Positions 12,690 to 25,235 of a stretch of DNA of 64,000 nt are shown in pieces. The number at the start of each line of letters is the position of its first letter. Within the stretch, counting starts at the first letter, position 1. The notes beneath the pieces were generated by a model, which had not been told where the DNA came from, ran no database searches, and saw nothing but the letters and a program-made list of their open reading frames with translations. The position numbers and the translations under genes are program-made. This stretch comes from Physcomitrium patens (Eukaryota > Streptophyta > Bryopsida > Funariales > Funariaceae), in NCBI RefSeq assembly GCF_000002425.4, contig NC_037262.1:7034123-7098122 (forward strand). The letters are read 5' to 3'.

Positions 12690-13337
12690 AAAGAAATGCT
12701 TTCACGACATGATAAAGTATTTGCATTTGAATCACATGAAATAGGGTGCATTGATCCGAGTATTGTAGCACCTATGGTTATTTTTACAATTCCTCATGAA
12801 CCATCGAATTTGAAGTCAATTCCAGTTCCAAAGACTCATTTGCCAAAGTTAGTTGAATTACTCAATGAAAAAATTAAGATGTGAATTTTAGAACCATCTA
12901 TTGCACCATATTCTAATCAATGATTCACAATATATAAGAAAAATGGAACATTGAGGTTTATTCAAAATATGCAACTGATAAATAAAATAACTATTAGAAA
13001 CATGGGCTCAAGTCCAATTGTGGATGAGTTCGCAAAGGCATTTGCAGGGAGATCAATTTATTCTATAGGAGATCTTTACTCAGGATACGATCAATTTCAA
13101 TTGGCAATACAAAGTAGAGATTTGACAACTATGAAGACACCATTGGAATTGGTCAGAATGTGTACATTATCACAAGGGGCTACAAATTCTGTGAAATACA
13201 TGATGAATGGAATGCATAAGGTACTAAGAGATTTTATTCTAAGAATAACAATATCTTTTTTAGATGATGTGCTAATTAAAGAATGTAAAGAAGAAAAAAA
13301 AAGATGAGACATTGGAATAAAGAGATGTAGGAAGTTT
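12690..13337 (+). pseudogene. element A reverse transcriptase
   Basis: The best part (12951-13307) reads through TLRFIQNMQLINKITI, then SIGDLYSGYDQFQLA (catalytic Asp in DLYSGYDQ), then VRMCTLSQGATNSV and ISFLDDVLIK (the FLDD variant of the YxDD box). These are the standard RT blocks in order. Upstream, 12696-12884 contains the linker before RT, with IVAPMVIFTIPHEPSN. Stops interrupt the frame. Confidence 0.85.
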
Positions 13338-14189
13338 GTGACATATCATATTGATGATTGTGAGAAGATTTTGACAAGGCTAGAAGAAGTTCATTTAACC
13401 TTATTGAGGACAAAATCAATGTTTGGAGTAAAAGAAATTTTGGTAGTAGAGCACATATGTGGTTCATATGGATGCAAACCAAGTAGGAAAAAAGTTGATA
13501 TTATAAAAAGAATGAAAGAGTGTGCAAATACGATGGAAGTCAGGAGGTTTTTAGGAGCATGTGTTTTCTATCATATATGGATACCTCATTTTGCACATAT
13601 AGCAGATCCATTATATGAGTTATTAAGAAAGAATCAAAAATTTCAATGGAAAGAAGAACAAAGAAAAGCTATGGCAAAGTTAAAAGAATTTCTTTCTTTA
13701 CCTCCAATTTTGAAGAAAATAAATTATGAATGTGAAAGGCCACTAATATTAACAGTTGATGCAAGTCTAATTGGAATAAGTTGGACAATTGGACAAGATG
13801 ATGAACAAAGGAATAGATATGTAGTAAGGTTTAGAGCAAAGGATTTGAATGTTAGACAAAGGATATAGGCACAAATCAAAAGAGAATTATGGGATGTAGT
13901 AATAGCTATGAAAAATGAAAGAAAGTACTTGATTGGGACATCAATAGTTATAGAACCAGATTGTCTACCTTTGTTAGGCATGATTACAAGTTGTTCAACT
14001 CATGATATTGCTATGTTGAGGTGGATAGCATATATCAAATCTATGAATCCAGAATTTAAACATATTGCAGGCAAAGAAGATTTAGTTGCAGATATGTTAT
14101 CAAGAGCAAGGTATAATGATGAAAAAAAGATAATTGATTTAGAAGATGATGTGGGTACAAATTTTTATACCAATGTGTTATCAAAGTAA
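13338..14189 (+). pseudogene. element A RT connection and RNase H
   Basis: An open segment of 176 residues (13338-13868) has the RT thumb and connection (VRRFLGACVFYHIWIPHFA, then ADPLYELLRK) and starts RNase H with LTVDASLIGISWTIGQ, which holds the first catalytic Asp. After one stop it continues as ELWDVVIAMKNERKYLIGTS and the DMLSRARY end block. The frame is nearly continuous, so this is the best-preserved coding part of element A. Confidence 0.85.
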
Positions 14190-15534
14190 AAGGGTGTATG
14201 TTTTAATATACCATTGGAAATATTTTTAAGAAATTTATATGAAAATGAATGAAAAGATGTTGGGGAGTATTTAAACATATTAAAGCGACAAAAAGGTTGG
14301 ACGGATCAAGAATTTAAGAAAATCCATAAGAAAGCCTATGGATATTTTTTACATGATGGATATTTATGGAAGCATCCAAAAAAGAGAGGAGAAGTACCAC
14401 AAAGGGTGATATGTGGTTTAGAAGCTCAACAAAGGATTATTAAAGAATTTCATAAAAATTTATGGGCAGGGCATCGAGATATTTGGGTAACATTCACTAA
14501 GTTAAGAGAGAAATATTGGTAGAAGGGAACATACAAAGAGATAGCAAAATTTGTAGAATCTTGTGAGACTTGCCAAGTATATTCAAATATTCGGCATCGA
14601 GATGGATTACATCCAATATACCCTTTGGCTTTACATTACAAGTAGGTGGTAGATTTAGTGGCAATGCCTATGGGACTTAGACAAATGAAGTATTTGGTAC
14701 CTGCACAAGAAGATTTATCAAATATAGTTGAAGGATGAGCATTAAGAACAAAGGATACTAAAGGTGTATGTTGATTTCTATTAGAAGAAGTTACTTGTCG
14801 CTATGGTTGTATTAGAAAAATTATGGTAGATAGGGGTGAATTGAATTGAAAGAAAGCACGAGAATTCTTTAGTAGGATAGGAATTAAACTTTCTTTACCA
14901 ACAGCATGTAATCCAGAAGGTAATGGTAAAAGTGAGCATGGGCATTCACCTATTGTTAAGGTATTAGTAAAGGCATGCAATAGCAAAGTACATGAATGGC
15001 CTAAATTACTATCATTTGTACTATAGGCAGATCATACAACTCATAGTTCGGTAACAAGTTATATGCCTTCTGAATTAATATATGGTCAAAAACCAGTAAT
15101 GCTAATAGAAGATGTAGTACCTACATGGGGTGTATTACCTTAGAAGAATGATCTCAACAGAGAAGAACTTTTAGCATTATGGATTCAACAACTAGAAAGA
15201 AGATCCAACGATATTGAAATAGCAATAGAAAAATTGAAAGAAGCAAGGGAAAAGAATAAGGAAAGATTTGATAAAAAAACATCGACTACGACCTAAGGCT
15301 ATTGAAGATGGTGATTGGGTATTAATTTATGATAGTAGCTTAGACAATCAACATAGTACTATGAAGAAGTTTGTAAAGAGATGGTTTGGACCTTATATTG
15401 TCAAAAACGTACACAACAATGGAACATATCCATTACAAGAACTTGATGGTATAGAATTGAAGGTATTCATAATAGGCAAACAAATCAAGTTATTTAAACA
15501 AAGAGATGAAGGTATTTTTTTTGATGAAGAATAA
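14190..15534 (+). pseudogene. element A integrase
   Basis: The zinc-binding part is around 14440-14590 (His in WAGHRD, Cys in ESCETCQ). The core runs from about 14640 to 15060, with VDLVAMPMG at the first Asp, IMVDRGELN at the second Asp and NPEGNGKSEHGH at the Glu. The C-terminal GPY/F-like module is open at 15268-15534 (WVLIYDSSLDN, then RWFGPYIVKNV). At least six stops break it. There is no chromodomain afterwards. Confidence 0.8.
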
Positions 15535-15663
15535 ACTCCAATATAAGATGTTGAGATTGGAATAGAAGAGGATATTGAAGATCAAGAATTGTACCAAGAT
15601 GAAGAACATTCTACATCAACATATTGAAGAATTGATGGCGCATGCCGGAGGATGCACAGATTC

Positions 15664-15675
15664 AAGGAGGGTGGA
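15664..15675 (+). other. element A polypurine tract
   Basis: AAGGAGGGTGGA lies directly before the 3' LTR start TGTCATG. This is the position and composition expected of the plus-strand primer. Confidence 0.8.
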
Positions 15676-17319
15676 TGTCATGATGTAACACGATTAATAG
15701 GTGAAAGAATGTGGAGATTATTATAATTTAGGAGATCTTAGTTTAAAGTATTAGAAAAAATTATCTTAGAAATATAGTTAATAATCAAAGGGGTAGAAAA
15801 ATTAAAAGATATCAATGCTTTTTTTTAGAATAGTGACTTCTGCTTACTTTGTAGTACTATAAGTAAGGCAAATCAAAGTAGATTGGAAAAATAAATAATA
15901 TAGATATCTTTAGAAAGACATTAAGAGTAAATTCTAGAAAAAATTTACTTAGAAAAATACGAAAGTTGATACCCGGAGAGGGCCGGTTATGAATCAGGAT
16001 CAAAATCAGACCCTAGGGCACAAAACCGAGTTTCGACGATGACTTCAGGGTTGTTTTGAAGATCAAAGAAAGAGGTTTGATAGCAGACTAAATATTCTTT
16101 CTATAAGCATTAATTTTGGGTGATTTGGAGTTGATATGACTTTGTAAGAACTTTGCAAAGGTTTGTTTTAGATGACTTGGATTTTATGAAATAAAATAGG
16201 GTTTACGTTTTAGATGATTTCAAGAGTTTGGAATAGATCTACAGGTGAAATTTTGTGGGTTTATGGTTATAGTTGTGTTTAATATGTGTCTTAAATTTGA
16301 GGTTGATCTAACGGTTGAATTGAAGGATATTGAAGTTTAAGTGGGTTAAGGTCTCAGAAAGTAGAATTTTAGGTCTAATAGGAGTTTTTGAGATTTCTTA
16401 CAATCTATTAGTTGGATTGGAGTGAAAATTATGTGAAAGGATATTGTACTTGTTTTTCTATGTGTATGAGAATTTTTAGAGCAATCAAAAGGTGCAAAGA
16501 AGAGATAATGGCTCTGGAACATTAGTATCAAGTTTGGAGAAGGAGGCCGGCTAAAATCCGAGCACATTTTTGAAGTTATCGTCAATTTGATAAGTCCGAT
16601 CCTTATCAATTTTTTGTGCTTGTTTTTAACTTTTTTTTTAAGAAGTGTAAAAAATTTGAGTTAAGAACAACGGTTTATTCATTAGTTATTGAGGTTTAAA
16701 TATGTTATAGGAATTATTAGAGTTTGGTTTAGGATTTGATTAGGATTTGGTTTGGAGTTTAGGGTTTGGATTAGGATTTGGTTTAGGATTTAGGATTTGA
16801 TTTGGGGTTTGGTTTAAGATTTAGCATTTGGATTAGGGATTGGTTTAGGGTTCAAGGTTTGGATTAGGGTTTGATTAGGATTTGATTTAGGATTTAGGCT
16901 TTGGTTTAAGATTTGGTTGAGATTTGGTTTAAGATTTTTTTAGGATTTTGTTTAGGATGTGGATTAGGATTTGATTTAGGATTTAGGATTTTATTGGGAT
17001 ATAAGATTCAATTAGTTTTGGCCTATAGTTTGAATGAAGTTCAATAGGATTTTAACTAGAATTAAATTAAGATTGAATTGAGATGTATTTGATTGATATT
17101 TGTAATCCTTCTAATATTTTTTAAAAAATTCTTATTGTTTGTTTGAAATTTCTTTGAGTTTTTTTTGAATTTGCTTAAGCTTGTTTAATATTATTATGAT
17201 CTAATAAAAGCATTGTTAGTATTCTATTAGAATTAAGATTTTGTTATTGTAATTTCCATTCTTCCTTCCACAACCAGGTGCCCGAAGCATTCTCAAGCAA
17301 GACTTCACATATTACGATA
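15676..17319 (+). repeat. element A 3' LTR
   Basis: 1644 bp, beginning TGTCATGATGTAACACG and ending CACATATTACGATA, where the terminal CA has become TA. It is clearly homologous along its length to the LTR at 7838-9651, with many transitions, so the insertion is not recent. A shorter telomere-like array lies at 16720-16998. Confidence 0.9.
16720..16998 (+). repeat. telomere-like array in 3' LTR A
   Basis: About 280 bp of degenerate TTTAGGG/TTTGGAT units at the same LTR position as the 430 bp array in the 5' LTR. The length difference accounts for most of the LTR size difference. Confidence 0.88.
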
Positions 17320-17323
17320 ACGT

Positions 17324-18160
17324 AATCGTGCTTCTCTTTTTAAAACATATAATTGACCTTCAAAATAGAGTAAGTTATTTTTGAATTCAAACTTAAAAGT
17401 ATCTTTGGACTTAGAAGAAAGATTCTTAATATTATGAACAAGAGGATCAAAAGACATACTTGATTGGATTTGTTTCATAAAGATGGAATAAAAATCAATG
17501 TTGATTTCATTACTTAAAGATGAAAATACTTTGGCTTCAAGAAAATTATTCTTTATTGATCAAAAGATGCATTTCCTTCTTTTAATATAAGATAAGAATA
17601 TCTAGAAAGGACATTTGATAAACCCTATTATTTTTTGGGTCGATATGTGATCTTGAAATCAAATCTTGATAAAGACATACTCCAATGGGCTTGGCGAACA
17701 ATTAAAACATGTGTTGACATGAAGTACTTGAGATTCTTATGATTCATATATATGATAATTCAATTAGAAGTGCCTTGTAGATGATGATGCTATTCTTAAA
17801 ATGAATCCATAATTGCAAGAAGTTCTATTTTATGGATTTCATAGTTAATCTCGGTTGCTTAAAAAAAATTGGAATAAAAAGGTACTAGGTGAAGTTCATC
17901 ATCTATTCCCATTTGTGATAATACAGCATTCAAAGCAAACTTTGATGCATCTGTTTCCATAAAAAATACCTTAAAAAAATTGATGCTAAAATAAAGGATG
18001 ACTTCAAAGTTTCAAAAGATGTTTCAACTTCTTTGCTCCATTGAAGTTTGTCTTTGCAAGTCAAATTTGTAAGTAGAGTTGCAACTTGAAAGAAGTCTTT
18101 GATGAAGATCCGATAATAGTTTGCAAGGCCCAAAAAGCATGAGATATCTCTTATCATTTT
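17324..18160 (-). pseudogene. B1 RNase H and start of integrase linker
   Basis: On the minus strand, 17930-18157 reads IRDISCFLGLANYYRIFIKD, then LTCKDKLQWSKEVETSFETL, the RT-RNase H connection. The remaining RNase H follows toward 17640 in broken form, and from 17640 to 17324 comes the linker before integrase. The sequence parallels B3 at 39050-39870. Element A separates it from the rest of the integrase. Confidence 0.7.
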
Positions 18161-18960
18161 TGAAATCTTCTAATCTATAATAGTTTGAACTTTCTCAAGA
18201 TCCATCACAAATCCATCATTTGAAATAATGTATCTTAAAAAGTCAACTTAAGTAGTGTAGAATACATACTTTTCTATCTTGGTATAAAATCCCTCATCTC
18301 TTAATTTTTGTAACACACAATGAATATGAAGTTCATGTTCATCTATTTTTTTAGAATAAATCAAGATGTCACTCAGATAACAAACAAAAAAATCATCCAA
18401 AAACTCTCAAAAAATATCATTCATTAAATGTTGAAAAGTTACCAATATATTTGTAAGCCCAAAAGACATGATATTGTATTCAAAATGTCCATACCTAGTT
18501 TAAATTATAATCTTTCATTCATCTCCTTCTTTAATACATATTAGATTATATGCTCCATATAGATCTATTTTTGTATAGATCTTAGCTTGATTTAGTTGAT
18601 TGAGAAGTCCAGATATGAAAGGTAGAAGGAAGGTACCTATTCTTGATGGAGATCTTGTTGAGTCTTCAATAATCAACACACATTTACAATGATCCATCTT
18701 TTCTTCTTCACAAATAAGATTGGAACTCTCGCCTATGATTTGGAATGACGTATAAAATTCTTGTCTAGATTCTCTTCAATATATTCTTTGAATTTAGCTA
18801 ATTCATTTTGTGATAAACTATAGATTGGTCCAAATGGCAATTATGCTCCTTCTTCAAGGTCAATTGAATAGTCATAGGAACAATATTTTGGAAGAGTATC
18901 CACATTCTTCTTCTCAAATATATCTTGAAACTCTTAATATTAGCTTGAAATGCCACTTAA
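18161..18960 (-). pseudogene. B1 reverse transcriptase
   Basis: The minus-strand open piece at 18515-18697 contains [32 protein letters not shown], matching the block of B3 RT that holds the first catalytic Asp. The YLDD region lies near 18350-18390, in broken form. Numerous stops correspond to Trp and Gln codons in B3. Confidence 0.7.
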
Positions 18961-19500
18961 AGTCTTTGTGTCATTAAAAATATGTGTAACATAAATGACA
19001 TAAGGTGATCCTTCTTTTGCTGCATGCCAAAAAGCTCTTGCATCTACAAACATAGATTTTATTATATTAGACTTATGACTTTCTACTAGATTAATTTCAC
19101 TCTTAATTCTTATTTTAGAGAAGTTAAGGATATAAAAAATCCAATCTATGTAAGAATTATACTTTTCAAACAATGATAAATATAAAATGACTGGATTAGA
19201 GGGAGATCTAATTATATTAAAGATCACTCAACTACTATGACTATTTATTGCTACATCTATAGAAAGTGTTTCATGACTAACATCTCCAGAAGATAATGAA
19301 CGACCATCTATGACTTTTATCTGAACAAATTTATTTTTTTGTATTAATGGTATTTCATGACTTTTAACAAATTCTACATCTAAAAAACAAGCTGAGGCTC
19401 CTAAATCTATCAAAGTAGAGGCTTTATAATTATTAGGTCCTAAATGCATATCTATTATAAAATAAGAAGAGGATTTTGAGGAGAGGATAAAAAAAAATTG
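18961..19500 (-). pseudogene. B1 protease region
   Basis: Open pieces at 19228-19449 (MHLGPNNYKASTLIDLGASACFLDVEF) and 18940-19227 (MIFNIIRSPSNPVILYLSLF). The retropepsin motif DSGAS reads DLGAS here. The IRSPSNPVIL block is shared with B2 and B3. Confidence 0.7.
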
Positions 19501-19549
19501 TACAAGATTCTAACCACATGGTCTCTATTGTAACTAGACAAATTTGTTT

Positions 19550-20532
19550 TCCAACACATTGTCTTCTTTGATAGATGTGCTCTTCATTTTGTGATTTTAT
19601 TGCTTCTTTGAATAATGTTGAGCAATGTGTTTAGGTTCCCCATAATATAAGCATAATCCTTCTTGACAATGATAAGTCTTTTCTAGCTCGATAAAAGATT
19701 TAAAATGTATCACATCAATTTACATATCTTATACTTTTGAATGTATGTGTTGAAGAGATGTTGATGTTACCATCAAATTGTAGTAACGTTGAGGCCCATT
19801 TGTATCACTTTCAGATCAAAATTCAAAAAGTCGATTGTTGCATTTCACAGCAAAGTCAATTGCTTGACTCAATGTTTGAGCATGAAGTAAGTTGAGCATC
19901 AATTTCTTTACTTCATATTGTAATCCATAGAAAAATTGGCTAATAAGTACAGCATCATTTTACTTAATATCAATTACAAGTTGTCGAAACTAAAAAGCAT
20001 GCAATATTATAAATCGATTGTTTTATTGTAAAATATAGATCTTGTTGGTTGCAACACAAGTTGCATCATGTTTTCTATACATGGACCAAAATTCCACCAA
20101 AAATGCCTCTAGATTATCCAATATTGAATCTTGTTGTTCAAGAAAAGATGAAAATCATGACAGTGTTGAACCTGAAAGAAGTGTACTAATGAATCTAACT
20201 TGTGATCTTAGAGTTGGATAGTTTTGAGATTGAAGTTCAATCACAAATTATACTTGATTGATAAATCTTCAAAATTTAGATCTTGTACCATCAAACTTCT
20301 TTAACAAAGCAATTCTTGGTTCTCTAACACTTGAAGGATGTTCCATCATAAGTAGAGGGGCATGATTTTGTGCAAATGTTGAAGCAGCTCTAATCATTTC
20401 TATATCCTCACTTCCTGCCATTTTTGTTGATTCTTGTGGTGGTAAGCTAAATTGATGTATTGCAAGCATCAACTCCTTCAATTATTCTTATATTTGTGCC
20501 ATTGCACTCTTCATTTCAACAAGCTCTGCCAT
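19550..20532 (-). pseudogene. B1 Gag
   Basis: The reading frame begins at ATG (complement of 20530-20532) with MAELVEMKSAMAQI, the same start as B3 Gag. The 20269-20481 piece contains LPPQESTKMAGSEDIEMIRAAS and EPRIALLKKFDGTRSKF. The nucleocapsid CCHC region lies near 19640-19680. Stops and frameshifts throughout. Confidence 0.75.
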
Positions 20533-20738
20533 GATAATACTCAAAAAAATATCTAATAATACTCAAGACAAGTAGAAAAAAGGACTTGAGGATCAAGAAA
20601 ATACTAAGAACAATATCAATTTAGAAGAGGGTAATCCATAATTTTTAATATACTTATGTTTTATTGCAAGAAAGGGGTAATCTACTCTTAATTAAGAAAA
20701 GACAAAGCTTTGATATTATAAGTGTATTCTTGTCAATC

Positions 20739-20975
20739 TGTCAAGGACATGAACTAAAAGATAATATATAAACCAATAAAATTTGTGTCAAAGAAAGAGT
20801 AAACAAATAGAAATAAAGAAGTAAATATACTAAAAAGAAACTAGAATGGCTTATTGCTAAAAGACAAAGAAGCTTGAGACTCTTGAAACTAGACTTGAAG
20901 CAAGAAAAGACTTGATAAGAGTTTCATCTTGATGAACTTTATATTATAATTCTTATGACCTATTAATAGATTAAA
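20739..20975 (-). repeat. B1 5' LTR, partial
   Basis: It begins TGTCAAGGACATGAAC and follows the B3 LTR (42451 onward) for roughly 230 bp, including AAACTAGAATGGCTTATTGC and the CTTGAAACTAGACT stretch. Beyond this it diverges, so the LTR is truncated or replaced. Confidence 0.6.
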
Positions 20976-21834
20976 AGTATATAATAAAATAACATATAAG
21001 TATGTCAAATGTAATCTTTTTATTATGATTTTTTTTATGATTATAATATAAATTTTTAATTATTTATAGCTTTTATATAATAAATTTCTTTTAATATGAT
21101 TTAAATTTAGGAAAATTAATTTATTTCTAATTATTATAACTATCAAAGGTGGTTTCAACCATCTTGTCTTTTTAATACATAGACGGCTAATTCTTTTGCC
21201 TTTTATACTTTCTTATCTTTTTCTAATCTTATCAAAAATAATTTTTTATAGTTTATTTTCATACTAAGTTTTTTTTTATAATAATTTTATTTCTTTCTTT
21301 TTTTATATATATCTAAAATTCTTCTATAATATATCTTTTTAATAAACTAAGATCTTTATTTTATTAATTAATTGATAAATTTATTTTCAAAGATTAACAC
21401 ATATGTACTACAAATTTGTTGTAGCAATACAAAAATTATATCGTAGTTAAGAACGACTCCAGAGTGAATATTTTTAAATATGTAATTCAAATTTTAAAAA
21501 ATTCTTGTATTGTAAGCATCTTAAAGATAGAATATGAGATATCTTGAAGGATAAAATGTTACTTGTTCAAAATAACCTTACTTGATTGCAATGATATTAC
21601 TTGTCCAAGGAGCATGTATCTACTATAGATAATATCTGCCAAAGTATCCCAATAGCATAATGTTAAAGGAGTAATAAGCAAAAAAAATAAGGTGCCATTA
21701 CAAGGCCATTAAAATTAATAAGAACATATGAAAGTAAAGGGATATTTAACAATTGAAAAAAATATTAAATAGATAGTTAAGAAATAGCATAATATATAGT
21801 AAATTCTATAAAGTAGCACTATTAGTCAAATTCA
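20976..21834. other. AT-rich spacer, nothing recognised
   Basis: Highly AT-rich sequence between the B1 and B5 remnants. No reading frame, LTR end or array is evident. The segment at 21140-21260 faintly resembles LTR sequence but could not be assigned. Confidence 0.4.
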
Positions 21835-22125
21835 TAATAAGTCAACAAAGTTAATGAAGTTAGGACCTTTGGCAATGTTGGCAAAGTGACAACATTGCTA
21901 TATAGTTCTTAATTAAATATTATATATGAAGGCAAGAATGAAGCCTTCTTCATTCTTATCAATACTTATCTAATCTTTTATATTATTTTAAGACTTTCTA
22001 ATTTTTTTATCTTTAGAAATAGCTATTTTAATTTTAATACTAAATTATTTTTATAAAAATATCTAAACTTTTTGAGTTAAATAAGAATTTATTAAATTTT
22101 TGATTCTTCAAATTTTATATCTTTG
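21835..22125 (+). repeat. B5 5' LTR, degenerate 3' part
   Basis: The order AAGTCAACA, then AAGAATGAAGCCTTCTTCATT, then CTTATCAATACTTATCTAATC, then AGAAATAGCTATTT parallels the B2 LTR at 24940-25130. Heavily mutated; the outer end is not identifiable. Confidence 0.5.
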
Positions 22126-22356
22126 ATAGTTTAATAAAATTACTAATTTATTATCTTTATTTTATGTTAGAAGTGAATAGATTATCCTACTTCTTTTATT
22201 TCATTTTAAAGATTATAAACCATCCATCTTCAAATTCACTTTTAATTTTTTTAATACTAATTATTTTTTTTAAAAAAATGGACTATTTTTCCTTATAGAA
22301 ATTATCATTTAGTATTAGAAGTTATAGATTATCCTTCTTTAAATTGACTTTTAGAT

Positions 22357-22874
22357 TTGTTTGAATTATCTGTAGAAGAAAGAATTATTGATGCTATTCT
22401 TGACAATAGTAAAAATAGATTTGTAACTATTATAGATCTTCATGAGCTTATCAATACTCTTATGATAGAAATATCATATATTTCTAATGTCAACCATAGA
22501 AGAAGTATTCCAATGCCTATAGTAGAAGTCAATATTGAAGTTTAAAGTCTACGATAAAAAGTTGTGTGATTGAAAGAAGAAAATAGATCAAATTTACAAC
22601 TAAATCTAAGAAATCTTATTGCTACAAGTATAAAAGAAGTAAAAATAAGTGTGTTAGAGATGTTTGATAGAACAAGCTCAAAGTTTTGAAGATTTTAACA
22701 AATAAATAAAGCTTTATCAAAGGTTGCATCTTTTTCAATACTTTGATGGATTTTCTTAAGTTGAATTCATAGGTACACTTCTTTTTAGAAGTACCTTCTC
22801 TTGATTTATACCTTTGATAGAAAAAAATTAATATCTTTTCTATAATCTAAATTTATATTTAAAAGTATTTATAG
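22357..22874 (+). pseudogene. B5 Gag N-terminal part, degenerate
   Basis: An open piece at 22357-22545 is of uncertain origin. From 22740 the translation passes QVEFIGTLL, matching QVRFIGTLLSGSALS in B2 Gag. The frame is then cut by an A-like LTR starting near 22875, and Gag resumes at 24231. Confidence 0.5.
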
Positions 22875-24188
22875 TGTAGTATAGTAATATGACTATTTGA
22901 TAAAAAAGAAAACATGGATGTTCTTATGGAAGAGCCTAATAGATAGATATAATAAAAAAATAAGGATATACGATAGTAACATAATAAAAGATTTAATCTT
23001 AATGTTGCCTTTTACAAAAGAGGCTTCTATTTGCTTTGTAAGGACATAAATATCTCAAAGTAAAATAAATGAAATAAGTAATTAATATAGACATGTTTAG
23101 AAGGGAATTACAAATAGGTTTAAGTAAAAATTACCTCAAATATTGATACTTGAAGAGGACAAGTTTTCAACTTGTATCAAAATTAGATCCTAAGGTACAA
23201 AATCATAAACTTACAATGACTCCAAGGTTCTTTAGAAAATTGGAGAGTGAGATTTGAAGAAAAACTTATAAAGAGATTTTTGAGTATTGGTTTTATGTCA
23301 ATTGAGTTAATATTCAAGGAAAATTTTCAAAGTTAGTAATGTTTTTAATTGGATTAGATTTTAAAAAATAAAGTTATGTTTATAAAATTGATGATCTCTT
23401 GAATTTTGTAGTATGTGGATAAGTAAATTTTGAATAGAATATTAGTGTGCTACTTGTAAATATGTGTACAAATTTTGAAGTCAATCAAATGGTTAAATTG
23501 AAGTTTGTGAAGGTTTTTGTAGGTTGAGATCTCAAAAATTAGAATTTGAGGATCAATGAATATTTTTAAGATCTTTAGCAATCTATTAATTGGATTGAAG
23601 TGAATTTTTTTTATATAAAGACTATACTTGATTTTTAACAATTTAAATAAATTCTGAGAGCAATTCAATGATTTAAGAAGGAAATATTGATTTTGGAAGT
23701 TCAACATTCAGATTGGAGTAGAAAACTAGCCAACATCCAAGCAGTATTTAGGATTGATCTTCGATTTGATAAATTCTATCTTCTTCAATTTTTGTGTACT
23801 TATTGCCAACTTAGTAGTTAAGAGGTATATAAAATCTTAAATAAGATCAATAATATAATCGATAGATATTGAGGTTCTAAACTATCTTATAATTATGTTT
23901 ATTTATCTAGAGTTTCTTTAGAATTTAGGATTTGTTTAGGATTTGATTTAGGATTTAATTAAGATTTGACCTAAGCTTTAATTAAAACTTATTTTAAATT
24001 TATTAAAGAATTTTTTAATAATTCTTTAGGATTTCTTTAGGATTTTTTTAAGGTCTACTTATTATTTATAATTTCTTTAAAATTTCTTTAGAATTTCTTT
24101 ATTTTTTTTTGTAATCTCTTTAAAAAAATTAATTAAAAATAGATAATAGAGACTAATCATATATCTTTATGACAAAGATCATATTTAG

Positions 24189-24230
<42 letters not shown>
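22875..24230 (+). mobile_element. old A-type LTR (A'), boundaries approximate
   Basis: It starts TGTAGTATAGTAATATGAC and parallels the A LTRs: GCTTCTATTTGCTTTGTAAGG at 23028, TTACCTCAAATATTGATAC with GAGGACAAG at 23137, TTAGATCCTAAGGTACAAAATC at 23184, and a very degenerate TTTAGG-like region at 23905-24080. The expected 3' end is not visible; a TA microsatellite occupies that position. Confidence 0.55.
24191..24230. repeat. (AT)20 microsatellite
   Basis: Forty bases of perfect AT dinucleotide at the boundary between the A-type LTR and the resumed B5 Gag. Confidence 0.95.
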
Positions 24231-24237
<7 letters not shown>

Positions 24238-24653
24238 AATTCCAAAGTCTTGCTTGCAATATGAATTGGAATGACAAAGCCCTTATCAATCAATTTTAAT
24301 ATGAGTAAAAAGACAATGTCAAAGATTTATTGTTGAAAATGCCAAAAGCAAATTTATTGAAGCAATTCATTACTCAAGCCATTGCATGTAACAATCAACT
24401 CTTTAAAAGATGCCATGAACAAAGATTTGATTGAAAAGATAAAAATCAAGTCATAGTGATAGCTTTTAAGTTTATAAAAGTTTATTTGTCAAAACCAAAA
24501 TCTATGCAAATTAACAAGGTGTGTTTTAAGCCTTTTACTAAGTAAAAAAGGCTCAATGCCATTAAGAAGAATTATGCTTATATTATAGAGAATCTAAGTA
24601 CATTACTAAACATTCTTTAAAGAAGCAATGCAACTACAAAATGAGGAGTATGG
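24231..24653 (+). pseudogene. B5 Gag C-terminal part and zinc knuckle remnant
   Basis: The translation includes MNWNDKALINQFQYE, then LLLKMPKANLLKQFITQAIACNNQLFK, the typical end of the gypsy retrotransposon Gag domain. A decayed CCHC box follows (NYAYIIENLST). It ends at 24653, where B2 is inserted. Confidence 0.6.
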
Positions 24654-25212
24654 TGTCATGGGCATACGCATGTAAGCAAATAATTACATGTATAAATAGA
24701 TAGAAGTAAGTAAAAGTAGATAAAAATAAGTTAATTCTATAGTATTTGATATGAAAGCTTCCTATAAGCCTCATAGACACTGCTTTGACTTTATAGATGT
24801 CTTTAATTGACTTTTTGGGATTAGAAACATAGTCAACAAGTTGGCCATGTACCACACATGTTGTTAGCTTGAATAACAAGCTAACTATGTGGCCCACACA
24901 TAAAAAAACTTGTCTTGTAAGTCAAGGCATGTGTCTTACAAAGTCAACACATATTGGAGGTCCTATAGAATGTCGCTACGTAGCCCCTAGTAAGATAGTA
25001 TATATAGAGATAAGAGTGAAGCCTTCTTCACTCTTGTCAACTCCTTTCTTGCTTCTAATCTAGTTTCAAGGGTCTCTAGTTTTCTTGGCTTTTGGCAATA
25101 GCCATTTCAGTTTTTTTCTTAATATACATATTAAGTTATTTCTATTTTGTCATCTTTCTTTGAGAGAAGTCTCATTTATTTATTTATCTTTATCATGTTC
25201 TTATCCTTCACA
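24654..25212 (+). repeat. B2 5' LTR
   Basis: 559 bp, TGTCATGGGCATACGCATG to CCTTCACA. Homologous to B3 LTRs read in the opposite direction, and to the B2 3' LTR of identical length. Short frames in it on either strand are repeated in every LTR and are not genes. Confidence 0.85.
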
Positions 25213-25235
25213 GATTGATAAGAGTATACTTACAA

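Larger units (their letters stand above)
7838..17319 (+). mobile_element. element A: full-length Ty3/gypsy retrotransposon, decayed
   Basis: A 9.48 kb element bounded by two LTRs (7838-9651, 15676-17319) and flanked by the tetranucleotide ACGT on both sides (7834-7837, 17320-17323). It contains a primer-binding site, Gag, protease, RT, RNase H, integrase and a polypurine tract in canonical gypsy order, all broken by stops. It interrupts the integrase gene of B1: the flanks rejoin to match the uninterrupted minus-strand element B3 near 38990-39060. The RT has an FLDD motif and a GATNSV stretch. No chromodomain follows the integrase, so it belongs to a different gypsy lineage from B. Confidence 0.9.
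5205..20975 (-). mobile_element. B1: minus-strand chromodomain Ty3/gypsy element, interrupted
   Basis: Reading from high to low coordinates, it shows LTR (20739 to about 20975), Gag (from 20532), protease, RT, RNase H, integrase (split by element A at 7838-17319), chromodomain and a short LTR end (5205-5267). LTR starts at 5205 (TATCAAGGACATGAA) and 20739 (TGTCAAGGACATGAA) match each other and the LTR of B3. Its coding parts carry many stops. The chromodomain-to-LTR segment is missing and is replaced by solo LTR E. The right LTR matches B3 for only the first 230 bp or so, so the 20975 boundary is approximate. Confidence 0.75.

Noticed and set aside
22357-22545. A 62-codon plus-strand frame as an independent gene
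   Set aside because: It lies between the leader and Gag remnants of B5 in strongly AT-rich sequence, so it is more likely decayed Gag.
24634-25063. Open frames inside B LTRs (also 35384-35846)
   Set aside because: The same frames recur in each LTR copy in place with the LTR sequence, on both strands, with no domain. They are by-products of LTR repetition.
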